Positions 8,221 to 15,645 of a DNA stretch of 64,000 nt are shown here, piece by piece. Made by a program: the position numbers and the translations under genes. Within the stretch, counting starts at the first letter, position 1. The number at the start of each line of letters is the position of its first letter. Under the pieces are notes generated by a model that searched no databases, had not been told where the DNA came from, and worked only from the letters and a program-made list of their open reading frames with translations. Source of the stretch: Microvirga sp. ACRRW (GTDB taxonomy: Bacteria; Pseudomonadota; Alphaproteobacteria; Rhizobiales; Beijerinckiaceae); NCBI RefSeq assembly GCF_022346925.1, contig NZ_JAKRNJ010000002.1:496001-560000 (forward strand), given 5' to 3'.

Positions 8221-8239
8221 GTTGAAAGCGTGGGCGAGA

Positions 8240-9034
8240 TCAACGTCTCGCCCATTCTCCATCCGCGCTGAGACTGCGGACCGCCTGCCTGATCCAGCCG
8301 AGATGCTCAACGATGGGCGTGACCGCAGTCAGGCCTCCGCATGCGCTGGCTGAGCGCGTGCGGAATGCGCCGCTCGACCAGCTGATGATGCCGTAAAGCA
8401 GGTAGCTGTCCTGAGTTTCGGCGAGGATCGGGCCACCGGAATCGCCTCGGCAGGCGCCGGCGCCGCTCGTTTCGGCCAGGCGCTGGCGGTCGACGACGAT
8501 CAGGACGCGATTGGCTACCTCGATGGGGCCGAGCGAGACGAGATTGGTCTGACGGAGAACGCGCGCCGTTCCTTTGCGGCTCTCGGCGGAGACGCCGAAG
8601 CCCGCAATGGTTACCTCGTCGCCGACATCGATCCTGCCGGCCAGGGAAGGATCGAGCGGCAGGAACTCGCCGCCGAGCGGACGTTCGAGACGCAGGATCG
8701 CCAGATCGACGCCGGGCTGCGTGCGCGGCGTCGTGCCGGTCTTGAAGCTGGGATGCGTCGCCATGGCGATGACCCGGATGCGCTGCGGCTTGAATGCGCG
8801 ATTGACCGCCGTGACTCGATAAGAGGCCGGATCGGTGACGCAATGAGCCGCGGTGAGAACGAGATCCGATGCGATGAGAGCCCCTGAGCAAAGCTCGCCC
8901 AGGGAGTTTTCGATGGACACGACAGAGCGCCGCAATCCGTTGGGGTCGCGCGACGTTGCGCCCAGCAGAACCGCTTGCGCGGAACTTGTGAGCAAAGTGA
9001 GGGCAGCAAGTGCGAGAAATGGAAGTGCGCGCAT
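8240..9034 (-). CDS. secreted trypsin-like serine protease 1
   Basis: A 264-residue S1-family protease. A clear signal peptide (residues 1-21, ending SSAQA) indicates export. The catalytic triad is complete: His64 in TAAHC, Asp110 in VDLAIL, Ser199 in GDSGGP. The ATG at 9034 is chosen over an upstream TTG at 9076 because the signal peptide starts there, although no good ribosome-binding site is seen. It is convergent with the capsid gene (19-bp gap) and tandem with a second protease. Such genes are not part of known GTA clusters; whether it acts on virions, the cell envelope or neighbours is unknown. Confidence 0.88.
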   Translation of the reverse strand: MRALPFLALAALTLLTSSAQAVLLGATSRDPNGLRRSVVSIENSLGELCSGALIASDLVLTAAHCVTDPASYRVTAVNRAFKPQRIRVIAMATHPSFKTGTTPRTQPGVDLAILRLERPLGGEFLPLDPSLAGRIDVGDEVTIAGFGVSAESRKGTARVLRQTNLVSLGPIEVANRVLIVVDRQRLAETSGAGACRGDSGGPILAETQDSYLLYGIISWSSGAFRTRSASACGGLTAVTPIVEHLGWIRQAVRSLSADGEWARR

Positions 9035-9122
9035 CTGAAAAAAATGGAGTGAGGAAAGGGCGTTACGAAGGGGCAAGATTTGCTAAGCTAGGATAGTTCC
9101 ACGCGTGTGGAAATTTCCAGCG

Positions 9123-9866
9123 CTAGTTGCCGATCCACAACGCCGCGCGATTCCATGATTTGAGCGTGCGGTCGATCCATTCCTTCTGCGGGCCCAGAAG
9201 AATGCCCTGCGTGGCGCCTCCGCAGCTCTTGCCGCGCGATGGCGATGACCAGGAAGTGATCGCCGCAATGGCCGCCCCCGATGCCATTGGACCTCCGGAA
9301 TCGCCCTGGCATGCTCCCATGGCGCCGGAGCCTTGCAACCAGAGCAGGATCTTGCTGGGGCCGTAGGGTTCCGTGACGCTCAGATGAGCCGCGCGGAAGG
9401 TGCCTGTTGTCTTGGCGTCGCCCTCGCTGGCCAGCCCGTAGCCGCCGACGATGACGGCTTCACCCTTGACAGGTGTTGAAGCGGTGAGCGTCGCTCGCTC
9501 GAAACGCTCGGGGAGCGCCTCGGGGATACGCACGAGCGCCAGGTCGATGGAGCGCTGCCGGGCCTCGATGGCTTTCGCGTTGTAGCCCGGGTGAACAGCC
9601 TTTGAGGCTGGCTTGATCAGCACCGGCTCGCCCGTCTCGTCCCGGAAATGCACCCGGTGCTCGTCCGCGCCCGTCACGCAATGGGCGGCCGTGAGCACCA
9701 CGTCGCGCGCCACCACCACGGCGCTGCAGACGCCGCCGTTCGAACTCAACACCATCACGCTCTGGCGGGCGAGGGGACCTTGGTCCTCCGCTCCGCCGAC
9801 GATGGCCTTTGCCCCGGTCGCAGCCAGCGACAGGGCGAGGGAGAGCGTGATCAGACGATTCATCAT
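9123..9866 (-). CDS. secreted trypsin-like serine protease 2
   Basis: A 247-residue S1-family protease, only loosely similar to its neighbour. The signal peptide ends ATGAKA directly before IVGG, the classic N-terminus of active trypsin, so signal-peptide cleavage alone could yield an active enzyme without a propeptide. Triad: His62 (TAAHC), Asp108 (IDLALV), Ser190 (GDSGGP). AGGAA precedes the double ATG at 9866/9863. Its start lies 18 bp from the start of the head-tail connector gene on the other strand, so the two genes are divergent. Role in the cluster unknown. Confidence 0.88.
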   Translation of the reverse strand: MMNRLITLSLALSLAATGAKAIVGGAEDQGPLARQSVMVLSSNGGVCSAVVVARDVVLTAAHCVTGADEHRVHFRDETGEPVLIKPASKAVHPGYNAKAIEARQRSIDLALVRIPEALPERFERATLTASTPVKGEAVIVGGYGLASEGDAKTTGTFRAAHLSVTEPYGPSKILLWLQGSGAMGACQGDSGGPMASGAAIAAITSWSSPSRGKSCGGATQGILLGPQKEWIDRTLKSWNRAALWIGN

Positions 9867-9884
9867 GGAAGGATTCCTGTTTCG

Positions 9885-10445
9885 ATGATCCCGATATTCG
9901 TAGATGGCCCCGCCGTCGAGCCCATAACACTGCCTGAGATGAAGGCCTATCTGCGGATTGACCACGAGGCGGAGGACGATCTGGTCGCCGGGCTCATCAA
10001 GGCCGCGAGGCTCATGGTGGAGGCCGCCTCCCGCCGCGTCCTGATAGAACAGCGCTGGCGGGTGTTCATGGATCGCTGGCCGACGGGCGGGAAAGTGCTG
10101 CTGCCGGTCGGACCTCTGCTCAGTGTGGACGCCATCAAAGTGCTGGACGCGGCAGGCACGGCCTCTGAGGTGGAGGCCAGTTCCATCGACGTCGATCTCA
10201 TGGGCGATCCGCCGAGCATCATAGCTGCCGATGCGCCTCATCCCGGCAAGCCGCGAAACGGCATCGAGATCGAGCTCCGCGCCGGCTTCGGCACCTCGCC
10301 CGATGCGGTTCCAGCCACCTTGAAGCTCGCCATCAAGATTCTCGTCGCCCATTGGTTCGAGAACCGGGGCGATGTGGCGGGCGAGCAGATCCTGCCGCCG
10401 GAAGCCATGGCGCTCGTCGCGCCGTTCCAGCGAGTGCGCCTTTAA
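9885..10445 (+). CDS. head-tail connector protein (GTA gp6-like)
   Basis: A 186-residue protein of the phage connector family related to HK97 gp6. The N-terminal pattern PAVEPITLPEMKAYLRIDHEAEDDLVAG is typical of this group, followed by helices and a C-terminal HWFENRGD segment. It should form the ring below the portal. A GGAAGGA lies 11-17 nt upstream of ATG 9885. It follows the capsid functionally but is separated from it by the two minus-strand proteases. Confidence 0.85.
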   Translation: MIPIFVDGPAVEPITLPEMKAYLRIDHEAEDDLVAGLIKAARLMVEAASRRVLIEQRWRVFMDRWPTGGKVLLPVGPLLSVDAIKVLDAAGTASEVEASSIDVDLMGDPPSIIAADAPHPGKPRNGIEIELRAGFGTSPDAVPATLKLAIKILVAHWFENRGDVAGEQILPPEAMALVAPFQRVRL

Positions 10446-10463
10446 TTCTTTTTCGAGTTTCCG

Positions 10464-10799
10464 ATGAAAACCAAATCATTGCCCATCGGCGCACGCTCGC
10501 GCCGGTTCGTTCTCGAAGTGCCTCTCGAGAGTCCCGACGGGTTCGGGGGCGTCATCCGCTCCTACAGGTCCGGGCCGCAGCTCTGGGGCGCGATGGAGAT
10601 GCTCTCCGGCTCCGAGCGCGTGCGTGGAGACCGGCCTGAGCAGAGCCTCACGCATAGGATCACGCTGCGCTATCGCGATGGCGTGACGGGCGCCATGCGC
10701 CTGACCTCGGGCCTTCGCCGGTTCGCGATCCGCGCGGCCTCCGATCCGGATGGTTCGCGGCGCGATCTCGTGTGCCTCGTCGAGGAGATCAAGGCATGA
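10464..10799 (+). CDS. head-tail adaptor / head closure protein (GTA gp7-like)
   Basis: A 111-residue small beta-rich protein of the phage head-tail joining family. The arrangement RRFVLEVPLESPDGFGG, W-containing middle, THRITLRYRDGV and RRFAIRAASDPDGSRRDL matches the usual strand order in which the protein caps the connector. It lies 18 bp after gp6 and overlaps the next gene by ATGA, so gp6-gp8 should be co-translated. Confidence 0.82.
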   Translation: MKTKSLPIGARSRRFVLEVPLESPDGFGGVIRSYRSGPQLWGAMEMLSGSERVRGDRPEQSLTHRITLRYRDGVTGAMRLTSGLRRFAIRAASDPDGSRRDLVCLVEEIKA

Positions 10800-11206
10800 C
10801 GAGTCCGATCCTCGCGCTGCGCCGCGCCATCGTCGAAGCGGCCTCGGCGGATGCTGAGCTGGCGTCGCTCATGGGCGGAACGATGCGCCTCTACGATGAG
10901 CCGCCACGCAATGTGGAGCCTGTCTATGCCCTGTTCGGCGATGTGACGGCTCAGGACTGGTCGACCGATACGGATCGCGGGCACGAGCAGGACCTCTCCC
11001 TCGTGGTGTGGTCCGAACGCGGCAGCACGCGCACCGGTCTTGCTGTCGCTGAACGTTTCGCCGCCATTCTCGACGATGTGCCGCTCGATCTCGACATGCA
11101 TCGCCTCGTGAACCTGCGCGTGACGGAAATCGCATCCGCGCGCGACAAGGACACGCAGCTTTCCCGCGTCACTCTTCATCTGCGCGCGGTCACCGAACGT
11201 GCGTGA
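10796..11206 (+). CDS. DUF3168 tail terminator-like protein (GTA gp8-like)
   Basis: A 136-residue DUF3168 protein. It opens with SPILALRRAIVEAASADAEL and a small-residue loop, then has VYALFGDVTAQDW and a hydrophobic LSLVVWSERG strand characteristic of the family. In phages and GTAs this position encodes the tail terminator or neck protein. ATG 10796 is chosen because it overlaps the gp7 stop (ATGA); an upstream in-frame start at 10772 is less likely. Confidence 0.85.
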   Translation: MTSPILALRRAIVEAASADAELASLMGGTMRLYDEPPRNVEPVYALFGDVTAQDWSTDTDRGHEQDLSLVVWSERGSTRTGLAVAERFAAILDDVPLDLDMHRLVNLRVTEIASARDKDTQLSRVTLHLRAVTERA

Positions 11207-11239
11207 GCGTTTGCTCTCTTCTTCAGAAAGGACTTCTTC

Positions 11240-11650
11240 ATGCCTGCTCAAAAGGGCAAGGACCTGCTCATCAAGATCAGCGACGGCGGCACCGGCTTCG
11301 TCACCGTGGCAGGCCTTCGTACCCGCCAGATTTCGTTCAATGCGGAAACCGTCGATGTGACCCACGCGGAATCCGCCGGGCGCTGGCGTGAGCTTCTGGC
11401 CGGCGTCGGCGTGCGCCGCGCCGGCATCACCGGCTCCGGCGTGTTCAAGGATGAATCCTCGGATGCACGCATGCGCCAGGTGTTCTTCGATGGCGATATT
11501 CTCACCTATCAGATCATCGTTCCCGATTTCGGGCGCATCGAAGGCCCGTTCCAGATCACCAGCCTCGAATATCGCGGCGATCACGCGGGCGAAGTCACCT
11601 TCGAGATGGCCTTCGAATCCGCCGGCGCGTTGACCTTTGTGGCACTGTGA
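11240..11650 (+). CDS. major tail tube protein (GTA gp9-like)
   Basis: A 136-residue tail tube protein of the TP901-1/GTA family. Recognisable parts are KGKDLLIKISDGG, TVAGLRTRQISFNAETVDVTHAES, GSGVFKDESSD and EVTFEMAFESAGALTF. It polymerises into the tail tube around the tape measure. An AGAAAGGA sequence lies 8-15 nt before ATG 11240. It occupies its normal position after gp8. Confidence 0.9.
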   Translation: MPAQKGKDLLIKISDGGTGFVTVAGLRTRQISFNAETVDVTHAESAGRWRELLAGVGVRRAGITGSGVFKDESSDARMRQVFFDGDILTYQIIVPDFGRIEGPFQITSLEYRGDHAGEVTFEMAFESAGALTFVAL

Positions 11651-11661
11651 GGGCTGTCGTC

Positions 11662-12009
11662 ATGGCGAATAAAAGACGCGGCGAAGTCGCGCTGCAATTG
11701 GGTGAAAAGCGCTATACCCTGTGCCTGACGCTCGGGGCTCTTGCCGAACTGGAAGAGGCATTCGGCGTCGAGGATCTCATGGCTCTCGCCGAGCGCTTCG
11801 GCACGGGGCGCTTGTCGAGCCGGAATCTGATGAAGCTCTTGGCCGTCGCTTTGCGCGGCGGCGGTCACGAGATGAGCGACGGGGAGGTGGCGAGCCTTTC
11901 ACTCACGGAAGGCATCGAGCCCGTGGCATCTGCCATCGCCGATCTTCTCGTCGTCACTTTCGGCGCAGGTTCACCTTCCGCAAACCCTCCGCAGCCGCAG
12001 GACATTTAA
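11662..12009 (+). CDS. tail assembly chaperone, GTA gp10-like
   Basis: A 115-residue protein of the GTA gp10 family (tail assembly chaperone type). The core is VALQLGEKRYTLCLTLGALAEL, then EEAFGVEDLMALAERF and LLAVALRGGG; it ends in a Pro/Ser-rich linker. Such chaperones coat the tape measure during tail assembly, and in many phages the gene is read through a -1 frameshift into the next frame. Here the gene ends just where the next frame carries the gp10.1 motif. GTG at 11647, overlapping the gp9 stop, is an alternative start. Confidence 0.82.
   Translation: MANKRRGEVALQLGEKRYTLCLTLGALAELEEAFGVEDLMALAERFGTGRLSSRNLMKLLAVALRGGGHEMSDGEVASLSLTEGIEPVASAIADLLVVTFGAGSPSANPPQPQDI
11982..11988 (+). 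promoter_or_regulatory. candidate -1 ribosomal frameshift site
   Basis: The heptamer A AAC CCT fits the X XXY YYZ slippery rule in the correct phase of gp10 (codons AAC 11983-11985 and CCT 11986-11988). Slipping here joins gp10 to the frame of gp10.1 with no stop codon between them. This is inference from pattern and context; the sequence is not one of the strongest known slippery heptamers. Confidence 0.4.
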
Positions 12010-12041
12010 GCGAACCGCAGGTCTTTCCCTGGGAAGACGCG

Positions 12042-12218
12042 ATGATGCTGGGCTTGAGCGTCCTGCGGTGGAGCCCCGACCAGTTCTGGCGCGCAACGCC
12101 GCGTGAGTTATTCGCGGCATGGGAGGGGTTGAGCGGCGAGCGACGGACGGAGCCTGCGGTTAGTCGCGACTTGAGGCGGATGATGGAGGCGTTTCCTGAT
12201 GATATAAAAGAGGTGTGA
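12042..12218 (+). CDS. tail assembly chaperone, GTA gp10.1-like (possibly frameshift-fused to gp10)
   Basis: The frame ending at 12218 carries VFPWEDAMMLGLSVLRWSPD followed by FWRATPRELFAAW, the hallmark of the small phage tail assembly chaperone family that follows gp10 in GTAs. The first ATG in frame (12042) lies after the conserved FPW, and no ATG, GTG or TTG occurs in this frame back to 11721. So either a truncated 58-residue protein starts at 12042, or the product is made by a -1 frameshift from gp10. The tape measure normally follows directly; here two inserted lipoproteins intervene. Confidence 0.7.
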   Translation: MMLGLSVLRWSPDQFWRATPRELFAAWEGLSGERRTEPAVSRDLRRMMEAFPDDIKEV

Positions 12219-12320
12219 CGAGTGCTCTCAATACGGCCGACAGAATGAAGTCTCCAAAGAACATCATTCAGCTACATGTTTCGAGCCGGATAGCCCTGCA
12301 GTTCGATTTTGCAGGGCCTG

Positions 12321-12755
12321 TCAGGGATAGAGCGATTGTTGAAACACCGCGCCATTCCGCTTGGCGCATTCAACTTCTACATCCTCTTTTCGTTCGTCTC
12401 TTCCGCGTGATGGCGGTTGTCCTGCAACAGCATTGGCGGCCTCCTCCTTGCAGAGAGTTTCGATCCGATTCCATTGATCATTGGGCATCGTGACCCTGCC
12501 AGCAAATGTTGCACCCTTGAGCTCCACACACATCTTGAAAAGGCGTCGCTGCGTATAGGAGGTCGCTGTCATTGGGTCGGCAGAAGCTGTTGCCTTTTCC
12601 GCCTCGTACCAGCATTCATCCCTGATGCGGCTCCATTCCGCATCGCTCATCCCAGGTGTCTTGTAGATGCTCCTCGTCGGAGGGACGCTCATACACGCGC
12701 TAAGTCCAACTGCTGGGATGAACAGGGTGATGGCGATGATGGAGCGAAGAGTCAT
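12321..12755 (-). CDS. small lipoprotein, paralogue A
   Basis: A 144-residue predicted lipoprotein with lipobox VGLSAC. The mature part has paired Cys (DECWYEAEKA, LFKMCVELKG, IETLCKEE, EVECAKRNG) and reads like two copies of a Cys-helix-Cys unit. It shares the pattern AECxxEAEK...C(V/M)E(L/A)KG with the neighbouring gene, so the two are probably paralogues. Its start overlaps the stop of that gene by ATGA. It lies on the strand opposite to the GTA genes, in DNA that looks less GC-rich than its surroundings. Function unknown. Confidence 0.65.
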   Translation of the reverse strand: MTLRSIIAITLFIPAVGLSACMSVPPTRSIYKTPGMSDAEWSRIRDECWYEAEKATASADPMTATSYTQRRLFKMCVELKGATFAGRVTMPNDQWNRIETLCKEEAANAVAGQPPSRGRDERKEDVEVECAKRNGAVFQQSLYP

Positions 12756-13057
12756 TGGTGGATCCGATGGGATTTCGCGTCTGGAGGCACTTGGTCGGCT
12801 GTCCCGACAAACCGGATCCCTTTCGCCTCCATGCAAAGGATGAAGATCTTTCTCCATCTCTCACCTGCTGTGATGCCATTGCTGGCCTGCATGGCAACTT
12901 TCTCAGCTTCCAGGTCGCACTCCGCTTCAGCTTGGCGGAACTGCTTTTGATTTAAATCTTGTGTATTGAAGATGAAGTTCGGCCTTGTTTCCGGCTTCGT
13001 ATTACAACCTATTAGCATCGTGGATGCTGTGATAAAGATAAGAGAGCTATATTTCAT
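12752..13057 (-). CDS. small lipoprotein, paralogue B
   Basis: A 101-residue predicted lipoprotein: signal peptide MKYSSLIFITASTML with lipobox MLIGC, then AEAECDLEAEKVAMQAS and ILCMEAKGIRF, matching its neighbour. First gene of a two-gene minus-strand operon (ATGA overlap at 12752-12755). Its start codon overlaps, on the opposite strand, the likely start of the tape measure gene (CATG at 13055-13058). The upstream ribosome-binding site is weak. No known family recognised; an envelope role is likely from the lipobox alone. Confidence 0.65.
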   Translation of the reverse strand: MKYSSLIFITASTMLIGCNTKPETRPNFIFNTQDLNQKQFRQAEAECDLEAEKVAMQASNGITAGERWRKIFILCMEAKGIRFVGTADQVPPDAKSHRIHQ

Positions 13058-13754
13058 GGCTGCTGAAGACACGAAGCCCGGCAATAACAATTCCAAATCG
13101 GATTGGGAGAAGGACAGAGAACGCCAGCTCGGTACACTCATCAGCCTCTCCGAGAAGTTCGGTGACTCTTTGTCTAATGCTTTCGCGAAGAATATCGCCG
13201 AGGGCAAGAAGTTCGATCTGGTTTTGAAGAAGATGCGCGAGTCTCTTGTGGAAACAGGGTTACGTCTGGCCCTGGCGCCTCTTCAGATGGCCTTGAGCCA
13301 GAGCATCAAGGGTATGACTGTTGGGAGCATGGGAAGCTCACTGCCCATGAGCGGCGGGGACCTGTTCGGCGGCCTCTTCAAGGGAATCGGCTCGATCTTC
13401 AGCTCTCTCTTCGGTGGCGGCGGAGGTGCGACCTCCGCCGCGCCCTTCGCCAAAGGCGGCGTGTTCTCTCGCGGCATGGTGATGCCGTTCGCGCAAGGGG
13501 GCGTAGTCGGCGCGCCGACTTACTTTCCGCTTGGGCGCGGTCTCGGCGTCATGGGTGAGCGGGGCGCGGAGGCCGTGATGCCGCTGGCTCGCGGGCCTGA
13601 CGGCAAGCTCGGCGTACGTTCCGGCGGCGGAGGTGGCTCAGCCTCGATCACGGTGAACATCTCGACGCCGGATGCGCAGAGCTTCCGCCGGTCCGAGGCG
13701 CAGGTCTCCGCCGCGCTGGCGCGGGCGGTCGCGCGCGGGCAGCGCGGAATGTAA
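13056..13754 (+). CDS. short tail tape measure protein (GTA gp11-like)
   Basis: A 232-residue protein, about the short size of the Rhodobacter GTA tape measure. N-terminal helices (LSEKFGDSLSNAFAKNIAEG, FDLVLKKMRESLV) precede a glycine-rich hydrophobic centre (GGGGGATSAAPFAKGGVF) and the conserved block YFPLGRGLGVMGERGAEAVM-PLARGPDGKLGV typical of tape-measure C-termini. ATG 13056 has AAGAGAG about 11 nt upstream; the frame stays open to 12966, but that stretch overlaps the lipoprotein. It sets tail length and probably takes part in DNA ejection. Confidence 0.82.
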   Translation: MAAEDTKPGNNNSKSDWEKDRERQLGTLISLSEKFGDSLSNAFAKNIAEGKKFDLVLKKMRESLVETGLRLALAPLQMALSQSIKGMTVGSMGSSLPMSGGDLFGGLFKGIGSIFSSLFGGGGGATSAAPFAKGGVFSRGMVMPFAQGGVVGAPTYFPLGRGLGVMGERGAEAVMPLARGPDGKLGVRSGGGGGSASITVNISTPDAQSFRRSEAQVSAALARAVARGQRGM

Positions 13755-13761
13755 TTCTTGA

Positions 13762-14103
13762 AAGGATGGATCAGGCTTTCTCGTTGTCGAGCATCGCCAT
13801 GATCTCGTCCTTGATCTTCAGGCGGCGACGCTTGAGCTCTTCCTCGACTTCCTCAGGCTTCGGCTCCACCCGCGTCTCGACGCGATGGATCGTGCGGTTC
13901 AGCTCGTTGTACTCGTCATAGAGCCGCGCAAAGTGATTGTTGCTCTCCTTGAGCTGGCGGATGCGGTCGATCTTGTCCGGAAAATCTTCTGGGAGGTCGT
14001 TGGGGGCGTTGCTCATCGCCTGCCGTCTCCTTGGCTCGAATGTCCTGCTCGGACGACAACGCCACCCGCTCTTTTTTCGTTTCATATTCATAAGGATGGA
14101 TCA
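13762..14103. repeat. 12-bp direct repeat flanking the DUF465 gene
   Basis: AAGGATGGATCA occurs at 13762-13773 and again at 14092-14103. The right copy is the gp12 ribosome-binding site running into its start codon; the left copy lies just after the tape-measure stop and includes the stop codon of the minus-strand DUF465 gene. The layout looks like an insertion that duplicated the former gp12 translation-start region. Confidence 0.7.
13771..14016 (-). CDS. DUF465 (YdcH-like) small coiled-coil protein
   Basis: An 81-residue acidic/basic helical protein: DKIDRIRQLKESNNHFARLYDEYNELNRTIHRVE is typical of the DUF465/YdcH family, and the C-terminal LKRRRLKIKDEIMAML fits too. Function of the family is unknown; these are widespread cytoplasmic proteins. 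The start at 14016 follows a GGAGACGGCAGGCG stretch. It lies between tape measure and gp12 on the opposite strand, flanked by a 12-bp direct repeat, and is therefore best read as an insertion into the GTA cluster. Confidence 0.85.
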   Translation of the reverse strand: MSNAPNDLPEDFPDKIDRIRQLKESNNHFARLYDEYNELNRTIHRVETRVEPKPEEVEEELKRRRLKIKDEIMAMLDNEKA

Positions 14104-14741
14104 TGGCATCCGATTTCCATGAGGTCCGCTTTCCTCTCGACGTCAGCTTAGGCAGCCGGGGAGGGCCTGTGCGGCGGACCGATATCGTCACGCTTGCCTC
14201 CGGCCGCGAGCACCGCAACAGCCGCTGGGCCACGTCCCGCCGGCGCTACGATGCGGGCTTAGGCGTGCGAACCGTCGATGCTCTGCACGCGGTGATCGCC
14301 TTCTTCGAGGAGCGGCGCGGCAAGCTCTACGGTTTCCGCTTTCGCGACCGGACCGATTGGCGCTCAGGCCAACCCTCGAAGGAGCCGACGCCGTTAGACC
14401 AGCGCATAGGCACGGGCGACGGCACGACAAAAGTGTTTCAGCTCGTCAAAACCTATGGTTCGTCCTTCGCGCCTTATATACGCACCATCGCAAAGCCCGT
14501 GGGCGGATCGGTGCGTGTGGCGATGAACGGCACTGAGCAGCCGGTTGGTTCGGCGTTCAACTGCGATCCGGCGACCGGTCTCGTGACGTTTCCGTTTCCG
14601 CCGCCCGCAGGGGCTGCGATCACGGCGGGCTACGGCTTCGACGTGCCCGTGCGCTTCGACACGGATGAACTCGACATCGATTTGTCCACTTTCGAGGCGG
14701 GCGGCATTCCGCAGATCCCGCTGATCGAGATCGTTCCCTAA
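14103..14741 (+). CDS. DUF2460 distal tail protein (GTA gp12-like)
   Basis: A 212-residue DUF2460 protein. Hallmarks: FHEVRFPLDVSLGSRGGP at the start, then TDIVTLASGREHRNSRW, RRRYDAGLGVRTVDAL and KLYGFRFRDRTDW; it ends in IDLSTFEAGGIPQIPLIE. In GTAs this is the distal tail/hub component. AAGGAT lies 5 nt before ATG 14103. gp12-gp15 are closely spaced or overlapping and should form one transcript. Confidence 0.92.
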   Translation: MASDFHEVRFPLDVSLGSRGGPVRRTDIVTLASGREHRNSRWATSRRRYDAGLGVRTVDALHAVIAFFEERRGKLYGFRFRDRTDWRSGQPSKEPTPLDQRIGTGDGTTKVFQLVKTYGSSFAPYIRTIAKPVGGSVRVAMNGTEQPVGSAFNCDPATGLVTFPFPPPAGAAITAGYGFDVPVRFDTDELDIDLSTFEAGGIPQIPLIEIVP

Positions 14742-14754
14742 GGCACATCACAAC

Positions 14755-15645
14755 ATGCGCAACATCCCTTCGAACCTCGCCGCCCATATGGCGGACGGGG
14801 CGACGAATCTTTGTCATTGCTGGAAGCTCATTCGCCGCGACGGCAAAAGCTTCGGGTTCACCGACCACGATCGCGATCTCGCTTTCGGCGGAACGACCTT
14901 TGCCGCGCGCTCGGGCCTGGAGGCAGCGGAGGCCACTGCCGAACTCGGCTTCGCGGTCGGCGGTGGCGAGGTATCAGGCGCGCTCATGTCAGCGGGGCTG
15001 ACGGAGGATGACATCTCCTCCGGCCTCTACGATGACGCGAGCGTGGAAACCTGGCTCGTGAACTGGAGCAAGGTGGAGGAGCGCCTGCTTCTCGACATTG
15101 GCTCCATCGGCGAGATCCGCCGCTCCGACGGAAGCTTCGTCGCCGAGGTGCGCGGCATCATGCACCGCTACGATGAGGAACGCGGACGCCTGTATCGCGC
15201 CACCTGCGCGGCGGATCTGGGCGATGCGAGGTGCAAGATGAACCTCTCGTCATCCACCTATTCCGACACGGGCACCGTCACGCGTACCGATGGCTTCCTC
15301 GGAATCGCGGCTTCCGGCATCGGCTTTGCGGACGGCTGGTGCACGGGCGGAATGCTCACGTGGCTGACCGGTAGCAATGTGGGCGTCTCCGTCGAGATCA
15401 AGGTGCACCGCGCGATCAGCGGCACCGATGAGTTCGATCTCTGGCAGCGCGCGCCGCAGGCGATCAAGGCTGGCGACACGTTCCGCGTGACGGCGGGCTG
15501 CGACAAGACGCACGGCATGTGCCGCAGGAAGTTCAAGAATGCGGCGAATTTCCGTGGCTTCCCGCATATGCCCGGCAATGATTTCATCATCCGCATGCCG
15601 CAGCAGGGCGAGCCGGGGCTCGATGGCGGGAGCCTGTTCAAATGA
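14755..15645 (+). CDS. DUF2163 tail hub protein (GTA gp13-like)
   Basis: A 296-residue protein of the DUF2163/phage BR0599 type. Visible are CHCWKLIRRDGKSFGFTDHD, a region with VSGALMSAGL, YRATCAADLGDARC and a cysteine-rich C-terminal block (TAGCDKTHGMCRRKF followed by NFRGFPHMPGNDF). The Rhodobacter counterpart is an iron-sulfur-containing hub protein; cysteines that could do the same are present here (AADLGDARC, AGCDKTHGMC). The stop overlaps the next start. Confidence 0.92.
   Translation: MRNIPSNLAAHMADGATNLCHCWKLIRRDGKSFGFTDHDRDLAFGGTTFAARSGLEAAEATAELGFAVGGGEVSGALMSAGLTEDDISSGLYDDASVETWLVNWSKVEERLLLDIGSIGEIRRSDGSFVAEVRGIMHRYDEERGRLYRATCAADLGDARCKMNLSSSTYSDTGTVTRTDGFLGIAASGIGFADGWCTGGMLTWLTGSNVGVSVEIKVHRAISGTDEFDLWQRAPQAIKAGDTFRVTAGCDKTHGMCRRKFKNAANFRGFPHMPGNDFIIRMPQQGEPGLDGGSLFK

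Noticed and set aside
12215..12493. 92-codon plus-strand frame after gp10.1
   Set aside because: No family pattern; it overlaps the minus-strand lipoprotein with a clear lipobox.
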